A stretch of 64,000 bases of DNA from Corticicoccus populi. GTDB lineage: Bacteria > Bacillota > Bacilli > Staphylococcales > Salinicoccaceae. Below, in pieces: positions 1 through 9,598 of this stretch (position 1 is its first letter; every line of letters starts with the position of its first letter). The notes below the pieces were generated by a model. It ran no database searches. It was not told where the DNA came from and worked only from the letters and a program-made list of their open reading frames with translations. A program made the translations under genes and the position numbers. The stretch lies in the NCBI RefSeq assembly GCF_042686195.1, contig NZ_JBHUOQ010000005.1, forward strand, positions 62,001 through 126,000, given 5' to 3'.

Positions 1-420
1 GCCGCCAATCCAGACATTGTCTCCAATCGTTACTTTTTTGGCAAACTCTACCCCGCTGACACGTTCTTCTGGATCAATCGGGTGGGCCGCAGTATATATC
101 TGGACTCCTGGTGCCAGCATACAGTTATCGCCAATATGAACCTCTGATACATCTAAAATTGTACAGTCAAAATTAGCATAAAAATTCTCCCCTACATGCG
201 TATTATATCCATAATCAAACCGGATATTCGGCTCCATGGAAAGATTCTGCCCTGTCGTACCAAGCAGCGACTTCAACATCAATATTCTTCTTTCCTTTTC
301 ATCTTCAGTCGTCTGATTATACATTCTGGTCATTTTCCGCGCATTTCTTCTATCGTTGACCAGCTCAGTATCACCCGGATCATATATTTCCCCGTTAATC
401 ATTTTCTCTTTCTCGGACAT
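1..420 (-). CDS. maa: Maltose O-acetyltransferase (Maa/LacA family), C-terminus cut by window edge
   Basis: Transfers acetyl from acetyl-CoA to a sugar hydroxyl in the cytosol. The 140 residues present begin MSEKEKMINGEIYDPGDTEL, the usual N-terminal Mac domain of maltose acetyltransferases, and run into left-handed beta-helix hexapeptide repeats ending at GDNVWIGG. The catalytic-type His lies in YTAAHPIDPEER. The ATG is preceded by GGAGGG at good spacing. About 45 C-terminal residues are missing because the gene leaves the window. The natural substrate of these enzymes is poorly defined. Another family member lies at 41835-42416. Confidence 0.9.
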   Translation of the reverse strand, partial: MSEKEKMINGEIYDPGDTELVNDRRNARKMTRMYNQTTEDEKERRILMLKSLLGTTGQNLSMEPNIRFDYGYNTHVGENFYANFDCTILDVSEVHIGDNCMLAPGVQIYTAAHPIDPEERVSGVEFAKKVTIGDNVWIGG

Positions 421-622
421 CTTTATCCCTCCGAATCATATTTATATTGTAAATATACTTGTATATACAGGTTTTTGCAATGAATTATATTCACTGCAGC
501 AACATATAGATCCTAAAATTATTCACCTTTCAAAAAGAGTGAATAATCTGATATTTATTTGACTCTGATTTTCTACTTTAGTATATTCAATATATACTCA
601 TTACTGTATAAGGAGGTAAAAT

Positions 623-2002
623 ATGACATCAGATATTTTGAAAGACAGCAATAGTCGTTCTGAAAAACCTTCAGGCACACCCTGGAAATTCATTATCCCA
701 TCGATAATTGGTGTAATTCTTTTTCTAATCCCAGTACCTGTTGGAGATGAATGGCTTGTCGGCATTGGAATTATATCGGAATTTGTACAAGAGTCACTTT
801 CACCGATTCTGGTTGAAATGATTTTAATTGTACTCGTATTATCTGCACTATTGTCTACCCTGGCAACACTTACCAAACCTCAATGGCTTCTGAATAAAAG
901 TAAGCTGAAAGAATTATTTATTGTGCATCCATTCTGGCTTTCTATTAGAGTCATTGGCGGTGTTTTTGCTGTAATGGTTTATTTCCAAGTTGGTCCCGGC
1001 TGGATTACGAGTGATGCAACCGGGGGTGAAGTACTGACAGGGTTACTGCCTATACTTGCGATTTGGACACTCGTTATGGGGATGCTGCTGCCATTACTTA
1101 TTGAATTCGGCCTTATGGAATGGCTTGGAACAATGGCTAAAAAAGTAATGCGTCCTTTATTTAAACTTCCCGGGCGTTCTGCGGTTGACGGTCTTGCTTC
1201 CTGGATGGGAAATAATATGGTCAGCATTTTAATCACTATTAACCAATATGAGAACGGTTACTATTCAAAGAGGGAATCGGCAGTAATTGTTACTAACTTT
1301 ACAATTACATCTGTTGCATTTGCACTCATTATTGCAACAATACTGGATCTCGGACATCTATTCCTTCCATTTTATACTACAGTTTTAGTGGGCGTATTTA
1401 TCGCAGGAGTCATCTGCCCCAGGATTCCTCCACTATCAAGGATTTCAAATGATTATTATGAAGAAGCCGAGAGGAAAATAGAAGAAGATGTTCCTGAGGG
1501 ACATAATACATTAGGATGGGCATATACAAAAGCGGTTAAAAAATCAGAATCAGCTGCTTCCCCTAAAGAATTAATCGGGAAAAGCTTCTACAGTGCAGCA
1601 GATATATGGCTCGGTATGCTGCCGGTAATTATGGGGATTGGAACCATTGCCTTGATAATCGCAGAATTCACCATTTTCTTTGATATTATCTCCTATCCTC
1701 TGATTCCTGTTTTGGAATGGATGAGAATACCTGAAGCTGCTCAAGCTGCACCTGCGTTACTGGTCGGTTTTGCTGATATGTTTTTGCCTGCTCTTCTTGC
1801 CAGTGGTATTGAAAGTGAACTTACCCGGTTTGTAGTCGGAGCAGTGTCATTAACTCAACTGATTTATCTTTCTGAAATTGGTGTAATGCTCATCCGTTCA
1901 AAGATACCAGTGAATTTCTGGCACCTGTTAATGATTTTCCTTATTCGAACCATTATCACCTTACCAATAGTAGCGGCAATTGCCCACTTTATCATATTCT
2001 AG
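623..2002 (+). CDS. YjiH family membrane protein (nucleoside-recognition/GATE domain permease)
   Basis: A 459-residue polytopic membrane protein with roughly 10 hydrophobic segments and a hydrophilic loop around residues 275-320. Its N-terminus (KFIIPSIIGVILFLIPVPVG) and overall layout match the YjiH family, which carries SpmA/B-like nucleoside-recognition (GATE) domains and is thought to transport small solutes. AAGGAGG precedes the ATG. The class III aminotransferase starts 30 bases downstream on the same strand with no terminator between, so the two are probably co-transcribed. The permease may import the amino donor that its neighbour uses; that link is inference, and the substrate cannot be read from the sequence. 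Confidence 0.8.
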   Translation: MTSDILKDSNSRSEKPSGTPWKFIIPSIIGVILFLIPVPVGDEWLVGIGIISEFVQESLSPILVEMILIVLVLSALLSTLATLTKPQWLLNKSKLKELFIVHPFWLSIRVIGGVFAVMVYFQVGPGWITSDATGGEVLTGLLPILAIWTLVMGMLLPLLIEFGLMEWLGTMAKKVMRPLFKLPGRSAVDGLASWMGNNMVSILITINQYENGYYSKRESAVIVTNFTITSVAFALIIATILDLGHLFLPFYTTVLVGVFIAGVICPRIPPLSRISNDYYEEAERKIEEDVPEGHNTLGWAYTKAVKKSESAASPKELIGKSFYSAADIWLGMLPVIMGIGTIALIIAEFTIFFDIISYPLIPVLEWMRIPEAAQAAPALLVGFADMFLPALLASGIESELTRFVVGAVSLTQLIYLSEIGVMLIRSKIPVNFWHLLMIFLIRTIITLPIVAAIAHFIIF

Positions 2003-2032
2003 AATCTTACTTATTTGAAAGGAGACATTATT

Positions 2033-3328
2033 ATGTCCGCAGAATGGAATCAACTAATTAACAGAATACCGGAGCTTCTGGCTCCGAGTATGGCAAAAGA
2101 TCATCCAAACCTTCCAGTCGTTAAAGAAGAAGGACTTTATTACTATGGAATCGATGGTAAAAAGTATCTTGATTATACCTCAGGGATTGCTGTTACGAAT
2201 GTCGGACACCGGCATCCTAAAGTAGTACAGGCAATTAAAGATGGTGCAGATCAGCTGACTCACGGTCCAATCGGTGTGATTCAGTATGAATCTATACTAA
2301 AGTATGCTGATGAACTTGGAAAAGTGATGCCTGGAAATTTGGATTGTTTCTTTTTCGGTAACAGCGGGACTGAAGCTGTTGAAGGTGCTTTGAAACTTGC
2401 AAGACATGTGAAGCAGAGACCGTATGTAATTTCTTTTACCGGCTGCTTTCACGGCCGTACTGTCGGATCAATGAGTATCAGCACTTCAAAAAGTAAGTAT
2501 AGAAAATGGCAGCCGGTCAATTCAAGTTATCAAGTCAGATATTTTGACCCAAAAGATACTCCGGAAGAGGCTGTTGGAAAACTCAATCATGATTTCAATG
2601 AATTATTCAGGCATCAAGTGAGTTCAGATGAGGTGGCTGCCGTCATTTTAGAACCTGTACTCGGTGAAGGGGGCTATATTGTCCCACCAAAAGAATGGAT
2701 TCATGAAATTCGTAAAATATGTAATGAAAATGATCTGCTGCTGATATTTGATGAAGTGCAAACCGGCTTCGGACGCACAGGAGAATGGTTTGCCGCCGAT
2801 GTATTTGATGTTGTTCCTGATATTATGGCAATTGCGAAAGCTATGGCTTCCGGACAGCCAATCAGTGCAACAGTCGCACATCATGAATTAATGCAGAAAT
2901 GGCCGCTTGGAAGCCATGCCACAACGTATGGCGGCAACCCTATTGCATGCTGTGCCGGACTTGCAACAATTGAAGTAATCAAAGAAGAAAAATTATTAGA
3001 AAATACCCGTGAGATTGGGAGCTACGCCAGGGAAAAACTATCAGTACTTCAAGAAGAATTTCCAGTGCTCGGAGATATCCGTGCACTCGGACTAATGATT
3101 GGTATCGAAATTGTTAATCCTGATACTGGTGAAGCAGACGGAACACTTGCTTCAAAAATTTTGGATTACGCACTGGAAGAAGGTGTACTGTTTTACTTTT
3201 GCGGTAATGAAGGAGAAGTAATCCGTATGATACCTCCATTAACTGTGTCTAAATCACAGATTGATGACGGTATCGAAATGTTGAAACGTGCATTGATTCG
3301 TTTAAAAAATGAAGGATTTTTACAATAA
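2033..3328 (+). CDS. Class III (omega) aminotransferase, GabT / acetylornithine aminotransferase-like
   Basis: PLP-dependent transaminase of 431 residues in the GabT/ArgD superfamily. Visible motifs are the substrate-domain GNSGTEAVEGALKLAR, the PLP-ring Asp in FDEVQTGFGRTG (about Asp240) and the Schiff-base Lys in IAKAMASG (about Lys269), followed by the conserved TTYGGNP. I chose the ATG at 2033 (MSAEWNQ) because AAAGGAG sits at correct distance; an in-frame TTG at 2015 lies upstream of that site. It follows the YjiH permease closely and ends in a bidirectional terminator. The substrate could be 4-aminobutyrate, beta-alanine or another omega-amino acid; the sequence does not decide. Confidence 0.88.
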   Translation: MSAEWNQLINRIPELLAPSMAKDHPNLPVVKEEGLYYYGIDGKKYLDYTSGIAVTNVGHRHPKVVQAIKDGADQLTHGPIGVIQYESILKYADELGKVMPGNLDCFFFGNSGTEAVEGALKLARHVKQRPYVISFTGCFHGRTVGSMSISTSKSKYRKWQPVNSSYQVRYFDPKDTPEEAVGKLNHDFNELFRHQVSSDEVAAVILEPVLGEGGYIVPPKEWIHEIRKICNENDLLLIFDEVQTGFGRTGEWFAADVFDVVPDIMAIAKAMASGQPISATVAHHELMQKWPLGSHATTYGGNPIACCAGLATIEVIKEEKLLENTREIGSYAREKLSVLQEEFPVLGDIRALGLMIGIEIVNPDTGEADGTLASKILDYALEEGVLFYFCGNEGEVIRMIPPLTVSKSQIDDGIEMLKRALIRLKNEGFLQ

Positions 3329-3336
3329 AAACTATC

Positions 3337-3377
3337 AAAAAATAAGCACCTGTCCTAAAAGGACCGGCGCTTATTTT
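3337..3377. terminator. Bidirectional rho-independent terminator
   Basis: AAAATAAGC-ACC-GTCC pairs with GGAC-GG-GCTTATTTT around a TAAAA loop, with A/T runs on both sides. It separates the convergent aminotransferase and HdeD-like genes. Confidence 0.85.
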
Positions 3378-3905
3378 CTATGAATCAAAGGCTTCAAGGA
3401 TATGGCCGATACCGGCAATCATAAAGAAGATTCCAATGATAAATGCAATACTTACAACACCGCTTAATGGATTAAACAGTAATACAATACCGATAAGCAG
3501 TCCAATAACTCCAAGAATTACTGTAAACCAGAAACGGTTTCTGTTAAATTCTTTGATATAACTGGAAGTAATCAGCATAAATACGGAATCTAAAATAATC
3601 CAAAAAGCAAATAGCACAGCTACAGCTATCATACCGAACTGGACATTAAACAACATAAAGATACCAATTAGGATATCAAGTACCCCGGTAATAATCAGCA
3701 TTGTGCTGCCCTGCCCCGTATACGGCTTCAATCTGCGTCTTACTGTCAGCTCAAATATTCCTTTAAGTATCGCTACGATACCAAATATAATCACGACTGC
3801 CATTACACTTGAACCCGGATTACTGAATGACAACAGTGCAACAATAATAAAAATCACACCGAGTATTAATGAGCCCCAGTCAAATCTTTTTCCTTCACCT
3901 GGCAT
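3378..3905 (-). CDS. HdeD family (DUF308) membrane protein
   Basis: A small integral membrane protein with about six transmembrane helices arranged as three hairpins, typical of the HdeD/DUF308 family (in E. coli linked to acid resistance). Hydrophobic segments start near residues 15, 35, 65, 90, 120 and 145. The length (175-178 residues) fits the family. Two starts are possible: an ATG at 3914 directly abuts the weak AGAAAGAG site, so the ATG at 3905, nine bases further in, is favoured. It is monocistronic by spacing. No role in this organism can be inferred beyond membrane location. Confidence 0.82.
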   Translation of the reverse strand: MPGEGKRFDWGSLILGVIFIIVALLSFSNPGSSVMAVVIIFGIVAILKGIFELTVRRRLKPYTGQGSTMLIITGVLDILIGIFMLFNVQFGMIAVAVLFAFWIILDSVFMLITSSYIKEFNRNRFWFTVILGVIGLLIGIVLLFNPLSGVVSIAFIIGIFFMIAGIGHILEAFDS

Positions 3906-4001
3906 TTCAATCATCTCTTTCTGTAGTTATAAACAAACCCCTATTCCCATTTATTTATAATATGAAACATATTAATACACCCCATAAAAATTCTTATAGT
4001 C

Positions 4002-4040
4002 ATATAAAACTCCACCCTCTTAGAGAATGGAGTTTTATAT
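4002..4040 (-). terminator. Terminator hairpin downstream of alsT
   Basis: A perfect 13-bp inverted repeat (ATATAAAACTCCA / TGGAGTTTTATAT) around a 13-base loop, placed just after the alsT stop. It has no long U-run but AT-rich stem ends. Confidence 0.75.
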
Positions 4041-4049
4041 GAAGAATAA

Positions 4050-5435
4050 TCAGTTTTTCTTTTCAATATCCTTTAAATAATATTTTCCTTTTGTATTAAA
4101 GAACTCCTTAAATAGTTCAATAATTTTCGGTGACATAATCAGTACAGCTATAATATTAGGAAGAATAACAAAGAACAGCATTAAATCAAGAAGTGACCAT
4201 AAGAACGTTGCACCGCCGACTGCTCCGATTACAATCGATACTACATACACCACTTTCATCACTTTTCCTGCCCACAATCCGAAAAGAAATTCTGCCTGTC
4301 TTGCACCGTAAAATACTACAACTGTAATCGTCGAAAATACAAACAGGAAAAGTGCAATTGTAACAATATAGCTTCCTATATCACCAAATGACTGTGTGAA
4401 TGCCCTCGCTGTAAGTGCTTCTCTTGAGCTGTCAAGATGTGCATCATCATGCTGCCATACACCTGTCATCAACACAACTAAAGCCGTAATCGTACAAATA
4501 ACCAACGTATCCACAATAATTTGAATGACTGCCCATAACCCCTGTCTGATTGGGTGATCTGTTTTCGCTGCTGCATGGGCAATTGGTGATGTACCAAGCC
4601 CCGCTTCATTACTGTATATTCCTCTCGCAAATCCCCAGCGGATTGTCTCTGCAAGTACTGCCCCCGCACCGCCGCCTAAAGCAGCACTCGGATTAAACGC
4701 CTCAGTAAAGATTAATGCAAATGTTTCGGGAATTAAATCTACATGCATAAATATAATAATTGAACCCGCAATAATATAAAATAAAGCCATGAACGGCACC
4801 AGACATGATGTAACAGTACCTATTCGTTTAACACCGCCGAATACAACAACTGCCGTTGCAGCTGCGATAAACAGACCTGTCCAAAGCGGATTGATTTCAA
4901 ATGAATCACTTACCGTACTTGCGACAGAATTACTCTGCACCATAATACTTGGAATGAGCTCAAGCATTAATACGGCTGCATACCACACTGCGAGAAATGT
5001 ACCTAAAGTCTTCCATTTGATTCCCTTTTTCATATAATACATCGGTCCCCCGACATATTCTCCTGCTTCATTTTTTTCACGATAATGGACACCAAGTGTT
5101 GTTTCTCCAAATTTAAGTGCCATACACAACAGAGCGATAATCCACATCCAAAACACCGCTCCGGGACCACCAAGCATAATTGCTACAGGTACACCAACGA
5201 TATTAGCAGCACCGATTGTCGAAGATAGTGCCATTGTCAGTGTCTGAAAGGGTGTAACTGTTCCATCACCTTTTGTTTTCTTTCCAACTCTCCCTAAAGT
5301 CTGTTGAAATATGTATACGGGATGTCTAAACTGAAATAGTTTCAGTCTCACAGTCAAGTAAATACTCACTACGAACAGCAGGATAATCAGGGGATACCCC
5401 CACAAGAAATCTGCAACTGACACAATTGTATCCAT
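4050..5435 (-). CDS. alsT: Alanine/glycine:cation symporter family protein (AlsT)
   Basis: A 461-residue secondary transporter of the AGCS family that takes up alanine, glycine or related amino acids with Na+ or H+. It has about 11 membrane helices. Family signatures include FQTLTMALSSTIGAANIVGV near residue 65, VGGPMYYMKKG near 125 and the GFARGIYSNEAGLGTSPIAH stretch near 270. The ATG follows AAGGAGAGG. It stands alone between two terminators. Family members also include glutamine and D-alanine carriers, so the exact substrate is open. Confidence 0.92.
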   Translation of the reverse strand: MDTIVSVADFLWGYPLIILLFVVSIYLTVRLKLFQFRHPVYIFQQTLGRVGKKTKGDGTVTPFQTLTMALSSTIGAANIVGVPVAIMLGGPGAVFWMWIIALLCMALKFGETTLGVHYREKNEAGEYVGGPMYYMKKGIKWKTLGTFLAVWYAAVLMLELIPSIMVQSNSVASTVSDSFEINPLWTGLFIAAATAVVVFGGVKRIGTVTSCLVPFMALFYIIAGSIIIFMHVDLIPETFALIFTEAFNPSAALGGGAGAVLAETIRWGFARGIYSNEAGLGTSPIAHAAAKTDHPIRQGLWAVIQIIVDTLVICTITALVVLMTGVWQHDDAHLDSSREALTARAFTQSFGDIGSYIVTIALFLFVFSTITVVVFYGARQAEFLFGLWAGKVMKVVYVVSIVIGAVGGATFLWSLLDLMLFFVILPNIIAVLIMSPKIIELFKEFFNTKGKYYLKDIEKKN

Positions 5436-5544
5436 ATAACCTCTCCTTAAATAAATAATTATGCAAAAATATGAATATAATAGATAATATCATACATAAA
5501 AATTATTTAAAAGACTTTTCTGATATCTATTTTCAGCAGTATAC

Positions 5545-5574
5545 AAAAATGCCGGAATATTATTCCGGCATTTT
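5545..5574 (-). terminator. Terminator downstream of purU
   Basis: AAAAATGCCGGAATA pairs with TATTCCGGCATTTT with almost no loop. It lies immediately 3' of the purU stop and has T/A tails on both strands. Confidence 0.85.
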
Positions 5575-5576
5575 GC

Positions 5577-6425
5577 TTAGTTAAATACAATTGTTTTATT
5601 TCCTTCGGTGATAATCACCTTATGCTCTGTATGATACTCCACTGCCTGCGCAAGTACAGTCGACTCAATATGCCTGCCGATTTTACGCAGATCTTTTACA
5701 TTATAACGGTGGTTAATTCTGATTACGTCCTGTTCAATAATCGGACCCTCATCCAAATCTTCCGTCACATAATGACTGGTTGCACCTACGAGCTTCACGC
5801 CTCTCTCCCAAGCTTTTTTATATGGGTTTGCACCGATAAATGAAGGCAGGAATGAATGGTGTATATTAATAATTTGATTTTTGTAACGTGTTACTAAACG
5901 GCTGGTTAAAATCTGCATATATTTCGCAAGAACGATTAAGTCCACTTCATACTTCTCACAGATTTCAATAATTTCTGTTTCCACAATATCTTTATCCCGT
6001 CCGCTTGGGACATGATAGAACGGAATACCTAAATTATCTGCAAAGTGTTTATTGGTTTCATGATTGCTGACCACACAAACAATCTCAGCCGGCATCTCAC
6101 CGCGTTCCACTCTTAGAAGCAGTTCATTAAATGCATGATCTTCCTTTGATACAAACAAAGCAATTTTCATTTTTTCTGCTGAATCATACAGTCTGTATGT
6201 AATTCCTCTTTCGTGAAGGCCTGCTTCAAGTGCTTCTTTTACATCCGGAGCCTTATCAAATTCGAATCTGAGGTACAGTTCACCCTCGTCCGAAGAATCT
6301 TTTTCGTATTCTGTAAAATGATCAATATGAAGTATATTAGATTGATGATTTGAAATGATTGAAGAGATGTAAGCTGTAACATTCAGCTGGTCCTTGCATT
6401 GTGCGAGTAATATATATTTATCCAT
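5577..6425 (-). CDS. purU: Formyltetrahydrofolate deformylase
   Basis: Hydrolyses 10-formyl-THF to formate and THF, balancing one-carbon units. The N-terminal about 80 residues form an ACT domain (regulatory, methionine/glycine sensing in E. coli). The C-terminal formyltransferase-fold domain carries the catalytic triad Asn187-His189-Asp225 in INIHHSFLPSF and DLDEGPIIEQDV. The 282-residue length is normal. AGAAGGAG precedes the ATG. The gene is flanked by alsT, a glycine/alanine symporter; glycine cleavage feeds the same folate pool, but this link is only suggestive. Confidence 0.95.
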   Translation of the reverse strand: MDKYILLAQCKDQLNVTAYISSIISNHQSNILHIDHFTEYEKDSSDEGELYLRFEFDKAPDVKEALEAGLHERGITYRLYDSAEKMKIALFVSKEDHAFNELLLRVERGEMPAEIVCVVSNHETNKHFADNLGIPFYHVPSGRDKDIVETEIIEICEKYEVDLIVLAKYMQILTSRLVTRYKNQIINIHHSFLPSFIGANPYKKAWERGVKLVGATSHYVTEDLDEGPIIEQDVIRINHRYNVKDLRKIGRHIESTVLAQAVEYHTEHKVIITEGNKTIVFN

Positions 6426-6514
6426 TGTGTTCTCCTTCTGTTTTCTTTGAAGTATATTATCGAAATATTATACAACAAAATCAAGTGTAACTAAAATCTG
6501 AAGCCTTATTTTTC

Positions 6515-7300
6515 TTAATCAAATGATATCGGTCTTGAAACTTTATTAATCTGACCGCCGTCCACCATTATTGTCTGTCCGCTGATATATTTTGAGTCAT
6601 CAGAAGCAAGGAAGAGGCATGTTTTCGCTATATCTTCAACTGTACCGAAGCGACCCATTGGATTAAATTCCAATGACTGCTGAAAAGCTTCTTCCGGATT
6701 TTCAAGACTTGCGAATGTCTTTTCAAGCATTGGTGTTTCAACCGTTGACGGGCCGACTGCGTTAACACGAATTTGATATTTACCATAGTCCAGCGCCATC
6801 TGCCTGGTCAGTGCTGTGAGTCCGCCTTTCGCACTTGCATAGGCTGCAAGCCTTGTGATTGTCGTTTCCGCATGCCAGGATACCATATTAATAATAGAAG
6901 ATGCCTCCCGCTTCTGCATCTCGGGTATTGCATACTTACTACATAGAAACGGCCCGGTCAGATTCACTCCCATCAATTGATTCCATTCTTCCAATGATGT
7001 TTCATGAACCGCCTTTCTGTAATTAACCGCTGCATTATTCACAAGAACATCCAGACGTCCGAAAGTCTCAGCAGTATAATTCATTAACTGTTTCACGCTT
7101 TCTTCATTCCCGACATCTGTTTTGAAGAAATAAACTTTATCCCCCTCGGGATTGAGTGTTCTGACTGTGTTCAACCCTTCATCCTGGTCGACATCAGCAA
7201 TTACAACCACTGCACCTTCTTCTGAAAACAGTTTCGCAATGCCTTTACCTATTCCATTACTGCCGCCGGTCACAACGGCAACTTTATCTTTCAGTCTCAA
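6515..7300 (-). CDS. SDR family NAD(P)-dependent oxidoreductase
   Basis: A classical short-chain dehydrogenase of 261 residues. The Rossmann motif TGGSNGIGKGIA lies at about 11-22, an acidic residue after beta-2 (IADVD) suggests NAD rather than NADP, NNAA is at 88-91, and the catalytic Ser141-Tyr154-Lys158 set is visible (SWH, YASAK). The C-terminus has the usual ISGQTIMVDGG. The start is a TTG at 7300 with GGAG about ten bases upstream; the only nearby ATG lacks a site. The substrate is unknown. Glucose-1-dehydrogenase and 3-oxoacyl-ACP reductase names are often attached to such sequences without proof. Confidence 0.87.
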   Translation of the reverse strand: MRLKDKVAVVTGGSNGIGKGIAKLFSEEGAVVVIADVDQDEGLNTVRTLNPEGDKVYFFKTDVGNEESVKQLMNYTAETFGRLDVLVNNAAVNYRKAVHETSLEEWNQLMGVNLTGPFLCSKYAIPEMQKREASSIINMVSWHAETTITRLAAYASAKGGLTALTRQMALDYGKYQIRVNAVGPSTVETPMLEKTFASLENPEEAFQQSLEFNPMGRFGTVEDIAKTCLFLASDDSKYISGQTIMVDGGQINKVSRPISFD

Positions 7301-7347
7301 AATACCAGCTCCAACTTCATTTTTTAATTTATATATCCTTTATAAGT

Positions 7348-7725
7348 TCAATAATTAGAAATTTCAATTAAATTATTGTCAGGATCTCTGACATATACAG
7401 ATGAAATTACTCCTTGTGCCCCTGTTCTATCTACAGGTCCCTCTTCAATTGGTATGTTTAAAGTTTTTAAGTGTATAAATACATCCGGTATTTTTGTTTC
7501 TGTGATAAAACATAAATCTGCACTTCCAGGCATTGGTTTCAATGCCTTAGGCTCAAACTCTCTCCCTGCCTCATGCAGATTGATTTTCTGTTCACCAAAC
7601 TGTAATGCTTTCCTATTCTGCTTAAAAGTAATTTCTTTCATTCCTAAAACATTACTATAGAACCTGCATGTCTCTTCAATATTTTTCACTGTTAAAACTA
7701 AATGATCCAACCTTGAAATATTCAT
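7348..7725 (-). CDS. VOC family protein (glyoxalase/bleomycin-resistance fold)
   Basis: A 125-residue single-domain vicinal-oxygen-chelate protein. It begins SRLDHLVLTVKNIEETCRFY, has a metal-ligand His at the first strand, and ends in VRDPDNNLIEISNY with the terminal Glu ligand. It resembles the small glyoxalase/dioxygenase-like proteins (YwbC/VirulenceF types) rather than true glyoxalase I. TAAGGAG precedes the ATG. It lies directly upstream of the SDR gene on the same strand with 47 bases between, so they may share a transcript. Confidence 0.85.
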   Translation of the reverse strand: MNISRLDHLVLTVKNIEETCRFYSNVLGMKEITFKQNRKALQFGEQKINLHEAGREFEPKALKPMPGSADLCFITETKIPDVFIHLKTLNIPIEEGPVDRTGAQGVISSVYVRDPDNNLIEISNY

Positions 7726-7926
7726 TTCTTTCGGTCTCCTTAATATCTTTAAAGTAATTTTACTTTAACCGAATGATGCTTTCAAATATATCACTCTTTC
7801 TCTTTAGAAAGAAAAATTATAATGCATGATATAATTTAAAGTGATTGGCAGTGATTTCCTGCCACAATAGAACGGGTTCTCATTCGTTGAACATTATATG
7901 ATATCAATAAGGAAAGGGGTGATGAC

Positions 7927-8766
7927 ATGGATGTGAAGCGTTTAAACGACGCACTGGAATATGTTGAGGCACATATTACAGAGAATATTGATTTCGTGAA
8001 AATTGAACAGATTTCATGCCTTTCAAGATACAACTTCCAAAAAGTATTCAGTATTTTAGCCGGCATTCCTTTTGGTGAATATGTACGAAACAGACGTCTG
8101 TCCCATTCCGTGTATCTGCTTAAGGAGACTGACATGAAAATCATCGATATTGCATATCACATTGGATATGAATCAAGCGATTCTTTCAGTTCAAGTTTCA
8201 AAAAACTTTACGGTTATACACCCGGCTATTTCAGAAAGCATCCGGTCATACTGCCGACCTTTCCAAAATTAACAATCTCAGTTGAGATTAGAGGAGGATA
8301 TCAAATGAACTATCGTGTAGAAACTATGGATTCCTTTCAAATCACCGGTGTAAGCAGAACATATTCCACAATGACAGAAGCTCAAAATGAGATTCCTGCA
8401 TTCTGGGCAGAAGTCAACCAGTCAGGTAAAAGTGATGAACTGATTAACATTAAAAATAATACGCTTCCTGGAATGCTCGGGCTGTGTTTTCCGGATGAAG
8501 ACGGCGGCATGGAGTATGTCATCGGGGTCACGGGTGATGACAGTTCTTCATTCAAAACGTTTACAGTCACAGGCGGCAGATATCTGGTATTTGATGCTGT
8601 CGGACCTGTACCCTCGGAACTGCAGCGTGTCACTAATGAAATTTTTCAAAACGTGATGCCGTCTTCAGAATATGAACTGCGGGATGCTCCGGAGTTTGAG
8701 CTGTACCATCCCGGTGATGTGACAGCAGATGACTACACCGTCGAAATCTGGGTTCCAGTAAAATAA
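7927..8766 (+). CDS. AraC family regulator with GyrI-like effector-binding domain
   Basis: A two-domain transcription factor of 279 residues. Residues 1-105 form an AraC/XylS DNA-binding domain with two helix-turn-helix motifs (LSRYNFQKVFSILAG and IAYHIGYESSDSFSSSFKKL). Residues from about 118 to the end form a GyrI-like/AraC_E_bind domain that usually binds small cationic or hydrophobic ligands. The layout equals that of Rob/YdeE-type regulators. GGAAAGGGGTGATGAC precedes the ATG. It is divergent from the VOC-SDR pair, which makes those two genes candidate targets; that is inference. Confidence 0.88.
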   Translation: MDVKRLNDALEYVEAHITENIDFVKIEQISCLSRYNFQKVFSILAGIPFGEYVRNRRLSHSVYLLKETDMKIIDIAYHIGYESSDSFSSSFKKLYGYTPGYFRKHPVILPTFPKLTISVEIRGGYQMNYRVETMDSFQITGVSRTYSTMTEAQNEIPAFWAEVNQSGKSDELINIKNNTLPGMLGLCFPDEDGGMEYVIGVTGDDSSSFKTFTVTGGRYLVFDAVGPVPSELQRVTNEIFQNVMPSSEYELRDAPEFELYHPGDVTADDYTVEIWVPVK

Positions 8767-8771
8767 AAAAT

Positions 8772-8800
8772 GTCCCGTTTTGGAATATCCAAAGCGGGAC
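8772..8800. terminator. Bidirectional terminator
   Basis: GTCCCGTTTTGGA pairs with TCCAAAGCGGGAC around ATA, between the convergent AraC and MerR genes. Confidence 0.85.
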
Positions 8801-8806
8801 TTCATA

Positions 8807-9574
8807 TTATTCATCGGCTTCTGTATATTTCATCACAGCATCATGCAGTAATGATACTGCTTCTTTTCCTGCACGGTCGTTATAGTATTTCTGGAACCGC
8901 TCATCTGCCATGTACATTTGAACAAGCCCCCGGTGTGCTTCAGTTGAATACTCCGGCCACGAATACATCAGCCACTCTTTATGGAGCAGATAAACATTCT
9001 CTGCTTCCTGTGATGTTAAATCCCTGGAATTTGATAATACATCCAACTCATCAAATAAACGCGCTTCAATCTCCTGCATTTGGTTAAAATCCGCCTCGCT
9101 CAAATTCATGAACTTCCGGTTGGATTCATCTACAGTTGTTTCACCATATTTCTCCCGTATTTCTTCACCGTACATTTCTTCATTCTCTTCCAGTCGTTTC
9201 TTTTTAAAACCTTCAAATTTTTCATTTGCCGTCATCTCAATCTCTCCTTTTTGATGTTGAATCGTCTTTTCGACAGTCGCGATCATCTGATTTATTTTCT
9301 TCTGCTCTTCCTGCAGCGCTTTATAATGATTTTGAAGCGCATGTAACGTATCAAAATCCGGCTTGTCTACTATCTTTTTAATGTCATCGAGTTTCATCCC
9401 GAGTTCCCGGTACAAAAGAATCTGCTGCAGCCTGTCAATTTCACTTTCACCGTAAACACGGTAGCCGGCCTCTGTGTATCCTGCAGGTTTTAATAAATCA
9501 ACCTGATCATAATACCTGAGTGTCCGTGTACTGACACCAGACAATTCAGCCAGATGCTTAACAGAGTATTTCAC
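8807..9574 (-). CDS. MerR family regulator with TipAS antibiotic-recognition domain (Mta-like)
   Basis: A 255-residue MerR regulator. The N-terminal 70 residues hold the winged helix (VKHLAELSGVSTRTLRYYD, then GYRVYGESEIDRLQQIL). A coiled dimerisation helix follows at about 75-115, and the rest is a TipAS domain that in TipAL binds thiopeptides and in Mta activates multidrug exporters. The start is GTG with GGAGG eight bases upstream. Its promoter at 9599-9629 has the 19-bp spacer typical of MerR-activated promoters, so it very probably activates itself. No efflux gene is adjacent. Confidence 0.9.
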   Translation of the reverse strand: MKYSVKHLAELSGVSTRTLRYYDQVDLLKPAGYTEAGYRVYGESEIDRLQQILLYRELGMKLDDIKKIVDKPDFDTLHALQNHYKALQEEQKKINQMIATVEKTIQHQKGEIEMTANEKFEGFKKKRLEENEEMYGEEIREKYGETTVDESNRKFMNLSEADFNQMQEIEARLFDELDVLSNSRDLTSQEAENVYLLHKEWLMYSWPEYSTEAHRGLVQMYMADERFQKYYNDRAGKEAVSLLHDAVMKYTEADE

Positions 9575-9598
9575 CTGTCATTCCTCCTTTCAAATATG

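Noticed and set aside
5436..5544. Possible glycine riboswitch before alsT
   Set aside because: The upstream region is only about 110 bases of AT-rich sequence before the purU terminator; no paired aptamer structure is visible.
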